DNA of 64,000 nt. It comes from Armillaria gallica (lineage: Eukaryota; Basidiomycota; Agaricomycetes; Agaricales; Physalacriaceae). Position 1 is the first letter of the stretch. Each line of letters starts with the position of its first letter. Below the pieces are notes generated by a model. That model saw only the letters and a list, made by a program, of their open reading frames with translations, was not told the origin of the DNA and ran no database searches. Of the stretch, positions 44,749-55,215 are shown piece by piece. The position numbers were made by a program, and so were the translations under genes. The DNA lies in contig JBANDB010000003.1 of the NCBI GenBank assembly GCA_037576215.1, forward strand, positions 7,750,001-7,814,000, given 5' to 3'.

Positions 44749-46839
44749 ATGACCATCATGTTCATCTACTCTGTAACAGCAGCCGATATCTCAGTCCTTG
44801 CTATATTCCTCGCAGCGTGTCTCCTTATCTACCGCTGGAAATTGTCATCAAGCTATCCCTTACCACCCGGTCCGCCATCACACTGGTTGTTCGGCACGGA
44901 CTTGCCTACAAAATAGTAGGTTTGCTGATTAACTCTCCGTTTACTGGCCTAATAACACTCCGCAGCCTTTTCCTTCAATATGAAGAATGGACCAAAATGC
45001 ACGGCCCTGTGTTTTCCATGAAGAAAGGAACCCAGACTTTCATTGTCATTGGGCGATATAATGTCCGTTCACACCTCATTCTCTCGTCATCACAAGTTGA
45101 TCACGCGCAGGCTGCAATTGAAATCATGGAAAATCACTCGTCCTCTTTAGTGGATCGTCCCAGGCTGATTGCCGGTGGGGATATCATGTCGGGCGGATTG
45201 CGAGCTTTGTTCACATCTACAGGCTCCAGACTGAGGTGTCTACACAAGTGCGTCTGTCCATATGAGTGTCACATGCTCCTTGTTCAAACATGTCTCGTCG
45301 AAGAGCCCTTCACCTGAACCTCCAAGCGAAGAAAGCCCGCACCTACGAACCTATACAATTACGAAATGCCAAAATTTTTATCCTAGGCCTGCTCGATAAT
45401 CCATCGGACCACATCAACCTCGCCAGAAGGTGCGTCCAGCCGGTTCACTACATCGTGTACTAATCATTCCCAGATATGCAGCCAGCGTCATCATGACCCT
45501 CACCTACGGCAAGACCACCCCCACCTCCCTTACTGACCACGAAATCCAGTTCATCAATCAAAGCGTCGTCCAAGTCCGTCGATCCCAGCGGCCGGGGGCA
45601 TACCTCGTCGACTCTTTCCCCATTCTCCGCTATATCCCGATATATCTTCGCGAACTACGCGCATTCCACAAGCGAGAACTCGCCCTTTTCAAGTCTCAGA
45701 TCAACATCGTCCACGAGCGAATGGTGAGAGAATTATATTGCCTTCCCCAGTGGGATAGCTAAGCTTTGATCATAGGAATTAGGAGAAGATACACAGCCCT
45801 CTTTCGCCAAAAATCTCATCGAGAACCAGACGATGTATGGTTTATCAGACAATGAGGCGGCATACCTGGCTGGATCTATGTTCGGTGCGGGGTCGGATAC
45901 AGTGAGTCTGCTTTTGATTTAATTCTTCCTAATACTCATCGATCTAGACGGCTTCCGCCATCAGCGTCGTTATAATGGCTCTAGCCTGCTACCCAGAGAC
46001 CGCGACAAAAGCTCGTGCCCAGATCGATGCTCTCGTGGGTAACAAAAGATGTTCGTATTCTTCATTTTCATACGCATACTTTCGCTTACTCTCGTAGATC
46101 CTACCTTCAACGACCGCGACCAACTCACGGAGGTGACAGCGTTTGTACTGGAAACGTACAGATGGTATGTTTCTCTTCCTTTGGGGAACTGATGCTCAAG
46201 CAATGCTGGAACAGGCGCCCAATCTTTGTTTCTGGTGGGTATTCTACTCGTTCGTTCAATGTCAAGAACCATGGCCTTATGGTCTGAAGGTATTCCGCAC
46301 CGTGCTTCGAAGGATATCATTTGGGTACGTTTCGAATACGAACCACATCACCACTTCTCAGCGACTATTATAGAATGGTTATGTCATACCCAAAGGATCC
46401 ATCGTGATACCAAACCACTGGTGAGCATGGTAATCACTCCTTCTCCTCAGTACCCCGAATCATATTCCAGGTCCATATTCCACGACCCGGACATCTTCCC
46501 CGACCCAGAACGATTCGACCCCCAACGCTGGCTTGCTCCTGACGGGACCATCAGCAACGACATCAAAAACTACAACTTTGGCTTCGGGAGACGGGCATGC
46601 CCAGGGATGCACGTCGCGAATAGGTATGCTCCCGTTCTTGTTCCTATTCCATAATCCTCATGAATACTAGGTCGTTGTTCATTAACACTGCCCTTCTTAT
46701 GTGGGCTTTCAATATCTTTCAGGACGGTATCGATACAATGGGACTCACAGACTTGCCGACTATACGATACTTACCTTTCGAGGTCGTTTTTGAGCCCCGG
46801 ATCGAGGTTGGTGTATTGAGAGAGTTGATGAAGGCCTGA
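44749..46839 (+). CDS. cytochrome P450, copy A2 (multi-exon, intact)
   Basis: Inverted duplicate of the gene at 1675-3769, with the same exon plan and about 495 residues. The ATG is at 44749 and the TGA at 46837-46839. Present are the membrane anchor, PLPPGPP hinge, I-helix AGSDT, ExxR ETYR and haem loop FGFGRRACPG (V to A relative to A1). Substitutions are scattered and no stop or frameshift was found. Intron 2 has an unusual donor GTCCGT where A1 has GTGCGT. The intron is 48 nt, in frame and stop-free, so retention would only add 16 residues. Its 3' end lies about 120 bp from a broken P450-B fragment. Confidence 0.9.
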
Positions 46840-46957
46840 TCGTCGTTGCATTTACCCGTTACGTTTAAGAACGTGCTTTCTGTTCCCTCGGGGGTGCCAG
46901 GATATGCATCCAGCTGTATAGTAACTCGGGACATATGAATACAATTTCATGCGAACT

Positions 46958-47278
46958 CCTCCAACTTAGAAGGGTGAATTATTTCGGTTAACGGCAGACA
47001 CTAACCTCGTTGGGCGCTATTCGGACCACTGGACCTATAATTGCTCGGGATCAATAAAACATCCTACAGTATATAGGATTAAACTATCCCACCATAAATT
47101 TAATGAAGACGCTCCAATTCTTTGACAAGTATCCCATCTCGAATCGTCTCCCAGTAAGCTACGTACCACGACGTCAGCGCAGCGATTTTAGGCCCAGGAA
47201 AACTTTGAGGGAATGAAACACAAGTCGGGATAGAACGCGATAGATGCACCAAACCACTGTTACAGCGAGTAGAAACAT
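46958..47278 (-). pseudogene. P450-B 5' fragment, frameshifted
   Basis: Matches the first two exons of the gene at 7589-9487 (ATG at 47276-47278). A single-base deletion in the FPGPK region shifts the frame, and everything after the second exon is missing. It abuts the 3' end of P450-A2, marking a rearrangement joint at about 46860-46960. Confidence 0.8.
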
Positions 47279-48300
47279 GACTTCGTGAGGTATCCGATAT
47301 TTTCAGGTTCCAGCTATATAGCTGATATTAGTAATCCTCTGAATTCCAGGTGCGGATAGCACCACCTCGCACCAACACCAACACCACCATTCGCAACGAA
47401 AACGTCTCCAATCCGGAAGAAGCATCTGACGAAGGTCGCCTGAGAGAGTGCGTGAACAGTTCTTAAACGTCAGTCAATGATGGTCACACGCAGGGAAGTG
47501 AACTTTGAAGTGAGGCCTGACCAAAGACAGCGTTTCACGGGATATGTCGGGATGACTTTCCAACATCCATCGCTCTACAAGCTACCTCAAACCGATAGAC
47601 TTCATAAGTGCTACTGTTACAACGAGGTCGGGCGAAGGTAGAAGGAATAGCTACGTTTGCCAGTACGTACGTCGTGGTAAACGGCAAAGAGAATGTAGGT
47701 AAAGAAATTTTCTATGTATATTATGTAATTGGTCCAGCCACGTGCTATCAATCCCGCAAGCTCGCTTGCAATATCCAACAGCTACAGCACTGCGTACTGA
47801 GGCTTGGGCCTGATTAGTAACACTCGATGAACACTGGGTTCTTCTTCGTCATCTAGTTTGGACTATTTCTTCTCTTTCTCGTTTGCCTCGCGTCTTCCTC
47901 TCCGAGTGACATCATCTTTTCTCCCACGACTCGTACTGCTCCAGCTCTGTCACAAACAATAGACTTTTATTGGATCGATGTCATTGCATCAGTGATTCCT
48001 GAAATAAGGTCGGGACTCGGAAGGGACGCCACCTGCTCTTCCCGGGGACCACGGACTGGAGTCCGCTGGGAGCGAATAAAGTTACACTCTGTGATTGATT
48101 CATATGCCCATGACAGTCATCATGGACGGATTAGACACGCAGGATGCACTGTCCCTGAGGTATTTCGGTCTCGTTTACGTATTTCCGTAATACATTGGTG
48201 AACACGCTCCTACTGGCTACGCTGCTTCTAACTTTTGCAATATGCATGCTACCGGGTCTGTGTTTCTGGAACATAAGGTTTCCCTGGATCACGAACAATG

Positions 48301-48368
48301 AAATCCTCTTCTGGTATATCGGTTAGTATACGCACGTGCGAAAACTGGTTTTGACTCCCAGAGGCTCT
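48301..48368 (+). repeat. tRNA-like family T1, block D
   Basis: Same D-arm and mini-arm as block A. The B-box core has mutated to GGTTTTGACTCCC, likely inactivating. T7 at 48387-48393 retained. Confidence 0.5.
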
Positions 48369-48747
48369 GCTATTCATCCATAGGGGTTTTTTTAGAGTTC
48401 TATATTTCGTGCTTCGCTGTTTCTGCAAGAGTCCGAACAGGTAAATCAGTTGGTTCGCATGCTTTACATTAATTAATGAATAATTAGAGACTCAGCTTTT
48501 TGTTTGTAGATTCGTTGCAAGCAAATTGATCATCGGGCGTCCTTTGTTTTCAACGTAGTAAGTGCAGGTGTCGTACAATCATCACCCTAACATGGTGCTA
48601 ACGTTGCATATTACAAGATAAAAAGCGAAGGTATATATGGCGCTTTAGGCTTTTCCGCTATGGGTCAGCGAACCCAGAGTGGTGGTGGCAAGGTCGGCGT
48701 TCTGAGCTTGGAATCCTGTGTATGAGAATTTCGGCTGATAGCTAAAA

Positions 48748-48811
48748 CAAGGACGGGTACTGGTTATACCTGGTGCAAGCTAGACACTGGGTTCGACTCC
48801 CAGATGGACTT
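48748..48811 (+). repeat. tRNA-like family T2, block D
   Basis: D-arm GGTA-CTGGTTA-TACC and perfect T-arm CTGGG-TTCGACT-CCCAG. TTTCTTT follows rather than a clean T-run. Confidence 0.55.
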
Positions 48812-49112
48812 CTTAGCCGATACGGATTGATATGCAATTTCTTTCCAGAATTTCTCTATATTTTTTCCGGCATTTAATCTTGATTCAGCCAAACATCGAG
48901 ATGTTAGGATACCATGCAGCTAGCCCTGGAAACGAGCTCGGAGTCGGAGCACGACGAATCTTGAGCGTGGACGTTTACTCCTTGCCTCTGAGTTTCTGTC
49001 ATATTTCATCTGCTTCAAATGCCTTCAGTGTTCTCAACGAAAGAAAATGTTTGAAATCGAAATATATTTCCATACGATGCTCCCCTCGACGGAGGAGCTT
49101 TTAATTTGAAAT

Positions 49113-49174
49113 CTAACCTGTTTGGGTGCATTGGTTAGTGCGTAGTAAGTTTGGGTTCGAATCCCAACCTGAGC
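49113..49174 (+). repeat. tRNA-like family T3, block D
   Basis: GTGCATTGGTTAGTGCG half and perfect T-arm TTGGG-TTCGAAT-CCCAA. T6 at 49212-49217. Confidence 0.55.
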
Positions 49175-49352
49175 GTGTTCGGTGCGGCTGCAGCTGACAT
49201 GTTTTGTTGTCTTTTTTCATAGTTCTCTAATTTACATGCGCCCAATACTATCAGAGGTGGGCGAACGTCCTCTCAGAATAGATGGAGTGGTATTTCTAAC
49301 GCACGTCGTCTAGCTTCAGAGCTTGAATATATGCCATCACATCTTTTACAAG

Positions 49353-49431
49353 TCTCTGGTAGCACACCGGCTAATGCACGCTTGCCATTACCTTTGTCAG
49401 CCCCAAATCGGGTTCGATTCCTGGGTAGAGA
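49353..49431 (+). repeat. tRNA-like family T4, block D
   Basis: Acceptor TCTCTGG/GTAGAGA with five Watson-Crick pairs plus one wobble. T-arm TCGGG/CCTGG. The anticodon-position arm has lost its pairing. T6 near 49455. Confidence 0.5.
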
Positions 49432-49606
49432 GTGACCCCAGTCTTGAGTGTCGTTTTTTGTATCGTTCTGAAGGCAACTTGAGAGCAGGTCGTGCAGACT
49501 GTGTGCGCCCCGTTCTATTTTGGACGCGATAAAGTTGAGAGCAGCTATGTGTCAAGTTCCTCATGTCTGTAAGTCACGATTGACTGCCAGCTAGAGAGTC
49601 TTTCTG

Positions 49607-49678
49607 TCCTCTGATGGTACATCGGATAACAACCGTTGGATCTGCATATTTGCCGGGTTCGACTCCTAGCGATGGAAC
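49607..49678 (+). repeat. tRNA-like family T5, block D (longer form)
   Basis: Retains an ATCGGATAAC A-box segment missing from the block A-C copies, plus B-box CCGGGTTCGACTCCTAG. This is probably closest to the ancestral form. TTTTT near 49701. Confidence 0.5.
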
Positions 49679-49894
49679 TGACCGGAGAGCGGATAAATGT
49701 TTTTGTCTCACAACTGCCTTACAGTCCATAACATGTTAGGTGCAAACGGATAAATGGTGCATCAGTATTGAGGCTCCGTATTCTATGCTAGTCCCAGCCG
49801 CTTCCATCTTCGACTCCACTGGCCAAAATAAGACTTCGCTTTTGGTGGTAGAACTTGGATGGCCCCTTTTCTTGGTAGGAGTAGCACGGAGAAC

Positions 49895-49958
49895 TATGTC
49901 CTTAGTCGTATATCGGTTACACCAGCTAGACAATGGGTTCGATTCCTAGACGGACTTT
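49895..49958 (+). repeat. tRNA-like family T6, block D
   Basis: GTCC/GGAC core, D-arm with one changed base (GTAT/ACAC), 11-nt linker, B-box GGGTTCGATTCC. T6 at 49978-49983. Confidence 0.55.
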
Positions 49959-50599
49959 GACAGCTGCATATCATGTATTTTTTGGCTGAAGACTCTGGAT
50001 TCACGAGTGAGTCTGCGAGCGAGACCCTTCTGCGTTGTGCATAACAATATGTTCAAACGTTCATTCTTGGACAGATACTCGGGCAAGGACAGGAAGATTA
50101 ACGCGACACCGAGTCTTTGAAAAGTAATTGAGTTCAGAGAGGGCAAGCATACATAATTTTGTAGCAAAGAGCGTCAACAGTTCTCCGAATACATCCCGAA
50201 AGAAGAGATGTTCTAAACTGTGGATAGGCTTTTAGGAACAGAATACTACGCAAGACTGGAAACGAGTGTCATATTTCGTGTTGGGTAGGAATCGGAGATA
50301 TAAACTACGCACAAGATTGGGTTATGCACGCCTAGCGAGAGGGAAACGTTGTCTCTGATCCGTATGAGGATGGTATATTGATATCTCGACACAGCCACTC
50401 CGTCGATACACAGAGCATAGAAGAGGGAGATCGACACACTTCCAGAAACATCGACAGAGCGCGGACACGCATCAAGTACGAGAGTTTCTCGCCATTGCCG
50501 AAGAGTGCTATTGTCCAACTTGGCGATCAGAAGTAACATCATCTACTTGCGGTCATTAGCTGAATGTCTACGCGAATGCATATCACCCACATTCCTTTC

Positions 50600-52190
50600 A
50601 TCGATGACTTTTCTCTGTTTGCTCCTATGCAGCACTTCGGGATGGTCTAGTTATGACGCGACGAGACGGAGGTAAAATGTCATTCGCCGCTAGAGGTGCT
50701 CGTCTTGCACGGATTGACGTGGCGAGGAATGTGTCGGTGAGCATCTGAAGATTGACGGCCTGGTCAAAAGGGGTGAATGATAATTGGGGAGGAATAACAT
50801 ACCTGCTCACAACATTCATGTGCGAATGCAGCTATCGTTCGTGCAACCGGATGAGGAAAAACATCATGAGTGTAAGAGCCCAGGCCTCCCTCTTGTGATT
50901 ATGTAACGGCTCCCGATGGAAGCCGTCCACGGCTGCACGCCAATCTATGCAAAGAAAGAGGTCCACACGGGAACACGCCACATGGGATGACCCCTCGTTA
51001 TGGATACATCCACCGAGAATTGTAGCAGAGGCAAAGGAAAGAGAGGTGCGAGCATTTCCGGATATTTGAGAGGGTGCAGCAACGAAGCTTGGACAAAACA
51101 TGTATACGTCTATCCCGGAAGAAGAAGCGGCTTCGATTACGCAGCAACCGTATGACGTGGCATGTATTTGCTCCAATATTCACGAGACGCTTCCTACCAC
51201 CACGCTACCAAGCGACCCTCTTGTACGCGCAACTCCAACCAGTTCATCAAGGGATAACGCCAAGCGGCATCGAGAGCTCGAGCCTGATTTGGGTGCTTCC
51301 TATTGTCGTTAATCAGCCTCGTATGCGGGAAATGAGCCACGTAGGACGACATACGAAAACTATGACTGGAGGTGGGTCTATCTTGGTGGGATCGTCCGAG
51401 TCCATTTGAGGGGAGACAGTCATACCAAGGATTGTTTGAGCGAATTCGGTAATATAGTGTGGACGACTGTTCTGTTCTCAGTTACATACGTGCACATTAG
51501 AAGAGAGGATATTGATAACATACGCAAGAGCTCGAGCCTTCTCTGCCCTCGATACGAGCCAATGATGGAGGCTGTGCAGAGTCGATGATGAAAGGCGTGA
51601 CCTGCACAGAACTAGCACAGAGGTAAAAAGCATGCACAAGAACAAACTGCGTAGGGCGACTCACCGAATGTTTCCATCCCATACACCTCGTCCTATTCAA
51701 GCGCTGAATTGGTGACACATTGTCGATGACGCTTGCGATCCCGCAACATACGAGACTGCAGCATCCGACCTGCAGCGGCAGATATTTACCGGGTCCTTTC
51801 CTTCCCGATGGCGAATGCTCATTGGAATGAGTTATTCTTTCCTTGTTTGATGTGGCATGGAGTGAGCTGCAGCCAGTTCTTCCTTCTCAGCAAGTGGTAA
51901 TCAGCCTGGGAGTATCGATTCTGGCTATACATGCGCAATTGAGCAGTGTACACATGCTGATGAATTATTAGATACGATACAGACATGAACTACACAAGAC
52001 AACATACCTGCGTCAAGGTTCTTCCGCCCACGGTTCCTCTCTTTACGCATACGTGCGACTATCCATATGCGAGACGGGACCACCAAGGCGAGCACCCGAG
52101 CTATCCACGTTGGTAAGGCATATACGCATCCAGCCTTTGAGTCTGGTCTTGTCGTGGTGGAGACGAGTTGACACTGGAGCGCTACGGGTA
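50600..52190 (-). pseudogene. module M, copy in block D
   Basis: Donors near 52008, 51661, 51523, 51352 and 50802 with acceptors such as TTAACGACAATAG. Open segments correspond to those of blocks A-C (for example RPHYITEFAQTILGMTVSPQ) with several substitutions. Protein unknown. Confidence 0.4.
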
Positions 52191-52289
52191 CTGCGGAGTA
52201 CGGGAGACTCAGATAAAAGTGGTCTGTGGTTGAATCGCGCGACGAATGACTCTGAGTGATTGTAGGAGGAAAAGCCGGAAATGGCGATT

Positions 52290-52302
52290 ACGTGACCACG
52301 TG
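52290..52302 (-). promoter_or_regulatory. ACGTGACCACGTG motif (block D)
   Basis: Third intact occurrence of the 13-bp motif upstream of module M. Confidence 0.3.
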
Positions 52303-52936
52303 TCTTAGGCCACGAGCATCCGGCCCGGACTCGCCATTTCTGTTTTTACTCATGCTTGTCCCATTTCCCGTCAGATACACCCTCGGGACTCAATACTCTT
52401 TTACTTCTGAGTCTTAGGTCATTCTCGAATAGCAAATCCTTACTGTCAGACATAGCTCAAGCCCTGGCAGCGTAGCCTTTCGGTTCCACAGGCGACGAGC
52501 AAGTACACTAAATCAACGGCGCACTTCGGATTTTTCATTCTGAAGTGAGAATCTCCCATTTATTGTATTCTGCTGATGCTCTCCCAAATTAAGGTCCCGT
52601 GGGGAGGTCATGGGTGCCCACTGTTTTCCACGGGAAAACCAAGTACATTTAGACCCTCGCTGATAGGTGCACTTTCCTAGTCTGCCCATTTGGGAGGTTT
52701 TCTTGGATATTCACCACCTACCTTATTTTGTAACTCTCGACATAGCCAACTGTTTATCCTCTTCCGCGATCTAATCCTACTGCCAAGTCCAGTTTCAACA
52801 CGGACATGACGGCTCCCATAACTCACGGTATGATGGTCTCCCGTCGTTGCGGTGGTTCTGCTAAATAAAGCCAGGCTCACTCGGTAGCCAGAACACGTAG
52901 CAGCATTCCTGCTAATCCCATAGTAATAGTGTCCAT

Positions 52937-52994
52937 CGCCTTAGTAGTACATCGGTCTACACGGCATAAGCTAGGTTCGATTCCTAGTGAGGTG
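52937..52994 (+). repeat. family T7, 58-nt armless tRNA-like element, copy E3
   Basis: Acceptor CGCCTTA/TGAGGTG pairs at all seven positions; position 2 is G-T here, A-T in E1 and T-A in the 20-kb copy. T-arm perfect, 8-nt linker conserved. The D-arm has changed but an alternative GTAG/CTAC stem is possible. TTTTT near 53018. Confidence 0.65.
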
Positions 52995-53116
52995 GTGAGA
53001 CATTGTTCAAGAGTCTATTTTTACTGATTCTTCGCACCGAGCTATTCTCTGAATGGGACTCAATCCCAGATATGTATCTAATGTGAACCTTCGAGGTCAA
53101 CTAGTGAAGGAAGCTC

Positions 53117-53178
53117 GTGAAACTTACTGGTTGGTGCGTGCGCTACGACGCAAGCTGGGTTAACTCCTAACGAGAGCA
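53117..53178 (+). repeat. tRNA-like family T8, copy E3
   Basis: CTTACTGGTTGGTGCGTGCG half and a B-box damaged by a base loss (GGGTTAACTCC). Confidence 0.45.
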
Positions 53179-53458
53179 TCTTTGATGAGTTCTTCGCTAT
53201 TGTTGCCCATGCAATTCGATGATCAATACATGAACTCATGCTCTCGGACACCAGAACAAACCCTCTTAGTACTTCCTATGAAAGTTGGAGTAACGGAATA
53301 GAGGCTCATGGCGATTGTATTTTATATTCTTGAACCAAATACAGTACATTTCGTTAGGAAAGGCTGCTCGCATTTCTGACTTCGGGCAAAGAGTACGAGG
53401 GACATCAAAAGTGGACCTCTGATCTCGGGCTATGATAGAATCTCGAGTACTTCAAGTG

Positions 53459-53528
53459 AGCATCAAGGTGTATCGGTTAGCACACGTGTAACACAACATA
53501 GTCCTGGGTTCGAATCCCAACTAGAAAG
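53459..53528 (+). repeat. tRNA-like family T9, copy E3
   Basis: GTGTATCGGTTAGCACAC D-arm, with an 8-base CGTGTAAC insertion before the linker. B-box GGGTTCGAATCCC. TTTT near 53547. Confidence 0.5.
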
Positions 53529-53760
53529 TCGCAGTGAGATGAATACTTTTCATCTTGCCGTCCTCCAGCTCTATCCTTCCATGAGTAAAAGTACACCAGT
53601 GTGTGCGCTCAGGGCCATTTTGAATTGACAGTGTTCATGAAGCATCTTCACGTCTTACACCCTCGGATTGCGGCCCACCAGTCTTTTGGGGATATTAAAT
53701 AACAAAATAGTCCTCTCGCTCCGATTCCGCATTGGAAAAATAAATGGGTACATGTCTGAT

Positions 53761-53812
53761 TATCCTACGGGTAAGCGAACCCACCAGTTTATAAGCTCTC
53801 AGCGTGCGAGTC
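53761..53812 (-). repeat. tRNA-like family T10, copy E3 (degraded)
   Basis: Minus-strand TGGGTTCGCTTACCC, with a damaged B-box core; context TTTATAAGCTCTC is shared with the copy at 31957. Confidence 0.35.
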
Positions 53813-53955
53813 TTAAGACTTGTTAACAAAAAACGAAAATTCGTCATTCTTATACACCCGAGCTCAGAACAGATGCATGTCACAACCACGTCAAAATGTG
53901 TGATCATGAAATTTACGCCAAGGGGAGAGAAAAATGATTTAATCGTGAAGTCACA

Positions 53956-54016
53956 AACATCTGGCCGGGAATCGAACCCACTCATATGGAGACAGCAGAC
54001 TGTACTACCAGATGTT
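53956..54016 (-). repeat. three-stem tRNA-like element with 9-bp acceptor
   Basis: On the minus strand AACATCTGG pairs perfectly with CCAGATGTT (9 bp). Inside are one 4-bp hairpin ACAG-TCTG-CTGT and a T-arm with loop TTCGATT, in 61 nt altogether. One of the D or anticodon arms is therefore missing. Related to the elements at 62003 and 62153. Confidence 0.6.
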
Positions 54017-54019
54017 ACC

Positions 54020-55215
54020 TAGTACGGGGTTCTTTGACACATAAAGAACCTCTCAAACTTGAGGGACAGACTTGCCAGTAGAGCGAAGCCAATGGCCGAG
54101 AGAAAGCAACAGGTTCGATTACACGGGTTTCGTACGACGTAGCGTGTGATTCGCCCTGGTATTCACAACATCTTCTGCATCTGTACCCATAACCGACACC
54201 AGTCCATCAAGGAATGACGCCCAGCAGAATTAAGCTTCTTGATTTGACGTGACTATACAACAGTTCCTGTCATTGTTAATCAGCGTCAGTCATAGGAAAC
54301 GAGCCATGTAGAATGACATACGAGAACAGTCTGACAAGGCAAGCCTATCTGGTTGAGATGGTGCTGGAATACGACCTGGGATTGCGAGTCCATCCGAGAA
54401 TGTTGACGAGGTAGTCAAATCGAGGAATATTTGAGTGAATAGCGCATATGATGTCGATGACGACGGCTACTATGCACAGGACGACTTACTTAAATGCTCC
54501 TTCTCCCTATCCGATCAAGGTCAAGGAGAGGTGCTTGAGATAGAAGCAGAAATGCAGTCTTGATTTTTTAACCGCTGTCTCCAGCATACCGTGAGCATCC
54601 GTGTCGTTAAGTCCCGGAGGAGAGTTTACTGCAATGACAATTAAGAAAAGAGCTGCAAGATCACAAGTTGTGACCGGTTAGGTTGGGAGCGCATGCTCTT
54701 TTTGTATTCGCATGAACTGCGACTCTATAAATTAACATAAAAATTTTATTCACATTTTCTATCCCCGCAATGGCAGGACATCATGACCCTCTGGTAAAAC
54801 TGTATCCATTCCGCGTGTGACGAGGTGTGCTTTGGGTGTGCTTTCCGTCTAAGCCGTATCTACTATCCCTGTTGCTTATCTTATCACCTGAGTATGTTAG
54901 TCAGATGGTATCAGTTCGCTTTGAATTCGCTCAAGCAAGTCGGAGGATATGTTCATGCTCATGCTGTTTACAAGATTTTCCAACACGGCGTTGCTATGTA
55001 ATTGACCGCAATTTGTGTAGTTGACTGTACGGCGATATGACTCGTAACATTATAATCCTGGAATCATAGGGTGAGAAAAGGAAGATGAAAGAGGTAGAAA
55101 GAAATCGAGACTATTCGAACAATTTCTAAATATAAAGGGCGTCCTGGCTTTGCTCTTCATCCTGCCTCTACGACGTCAAATTGGCACTAAGCGAGCTAGT
55201 ATTAACCACATTAAA
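54020..55215. other. module M scrap then spacer
   Basis: About 54090-54560 resembles parts of module M (GTATGTCATT donor on the minus strand near 54320), without any long open segment. 54.6-55.2 kb shows no gene. It is the 3' flank of the HET-domain gene. Confidence 0.4.

Larger units (their letters stand above)
41870..46839 (+). repeat. right arm of the large inverted duplication
   Basis: Inverse of 1675-4530, carrying P450-A2 and its upstream region. It is split by an insertion between about 42033 and 44133. Just left of it (41845-41875) sits a scrap also found at about 22052-22080, so block C ends here in a mosaic junction. Confidence 0.85.
46970..54000 (+). repeat. segmental duplication, copy 2 (pairs with 9178-16600)
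   Basis: Contains the P450-B fragment, spacer, block D (T1-T6), module M and set E3 in the same order as copy 1. Confidence 0.75.

Noticed and set aside
10700..53530. CRISPR-like array reading of the regularly spaced B-box repeats
   Set aside because: Spacing is irregular (hundreds of bases), the repeated part is a tRNA T-arm, and the genome is eukaryotic by its introns.
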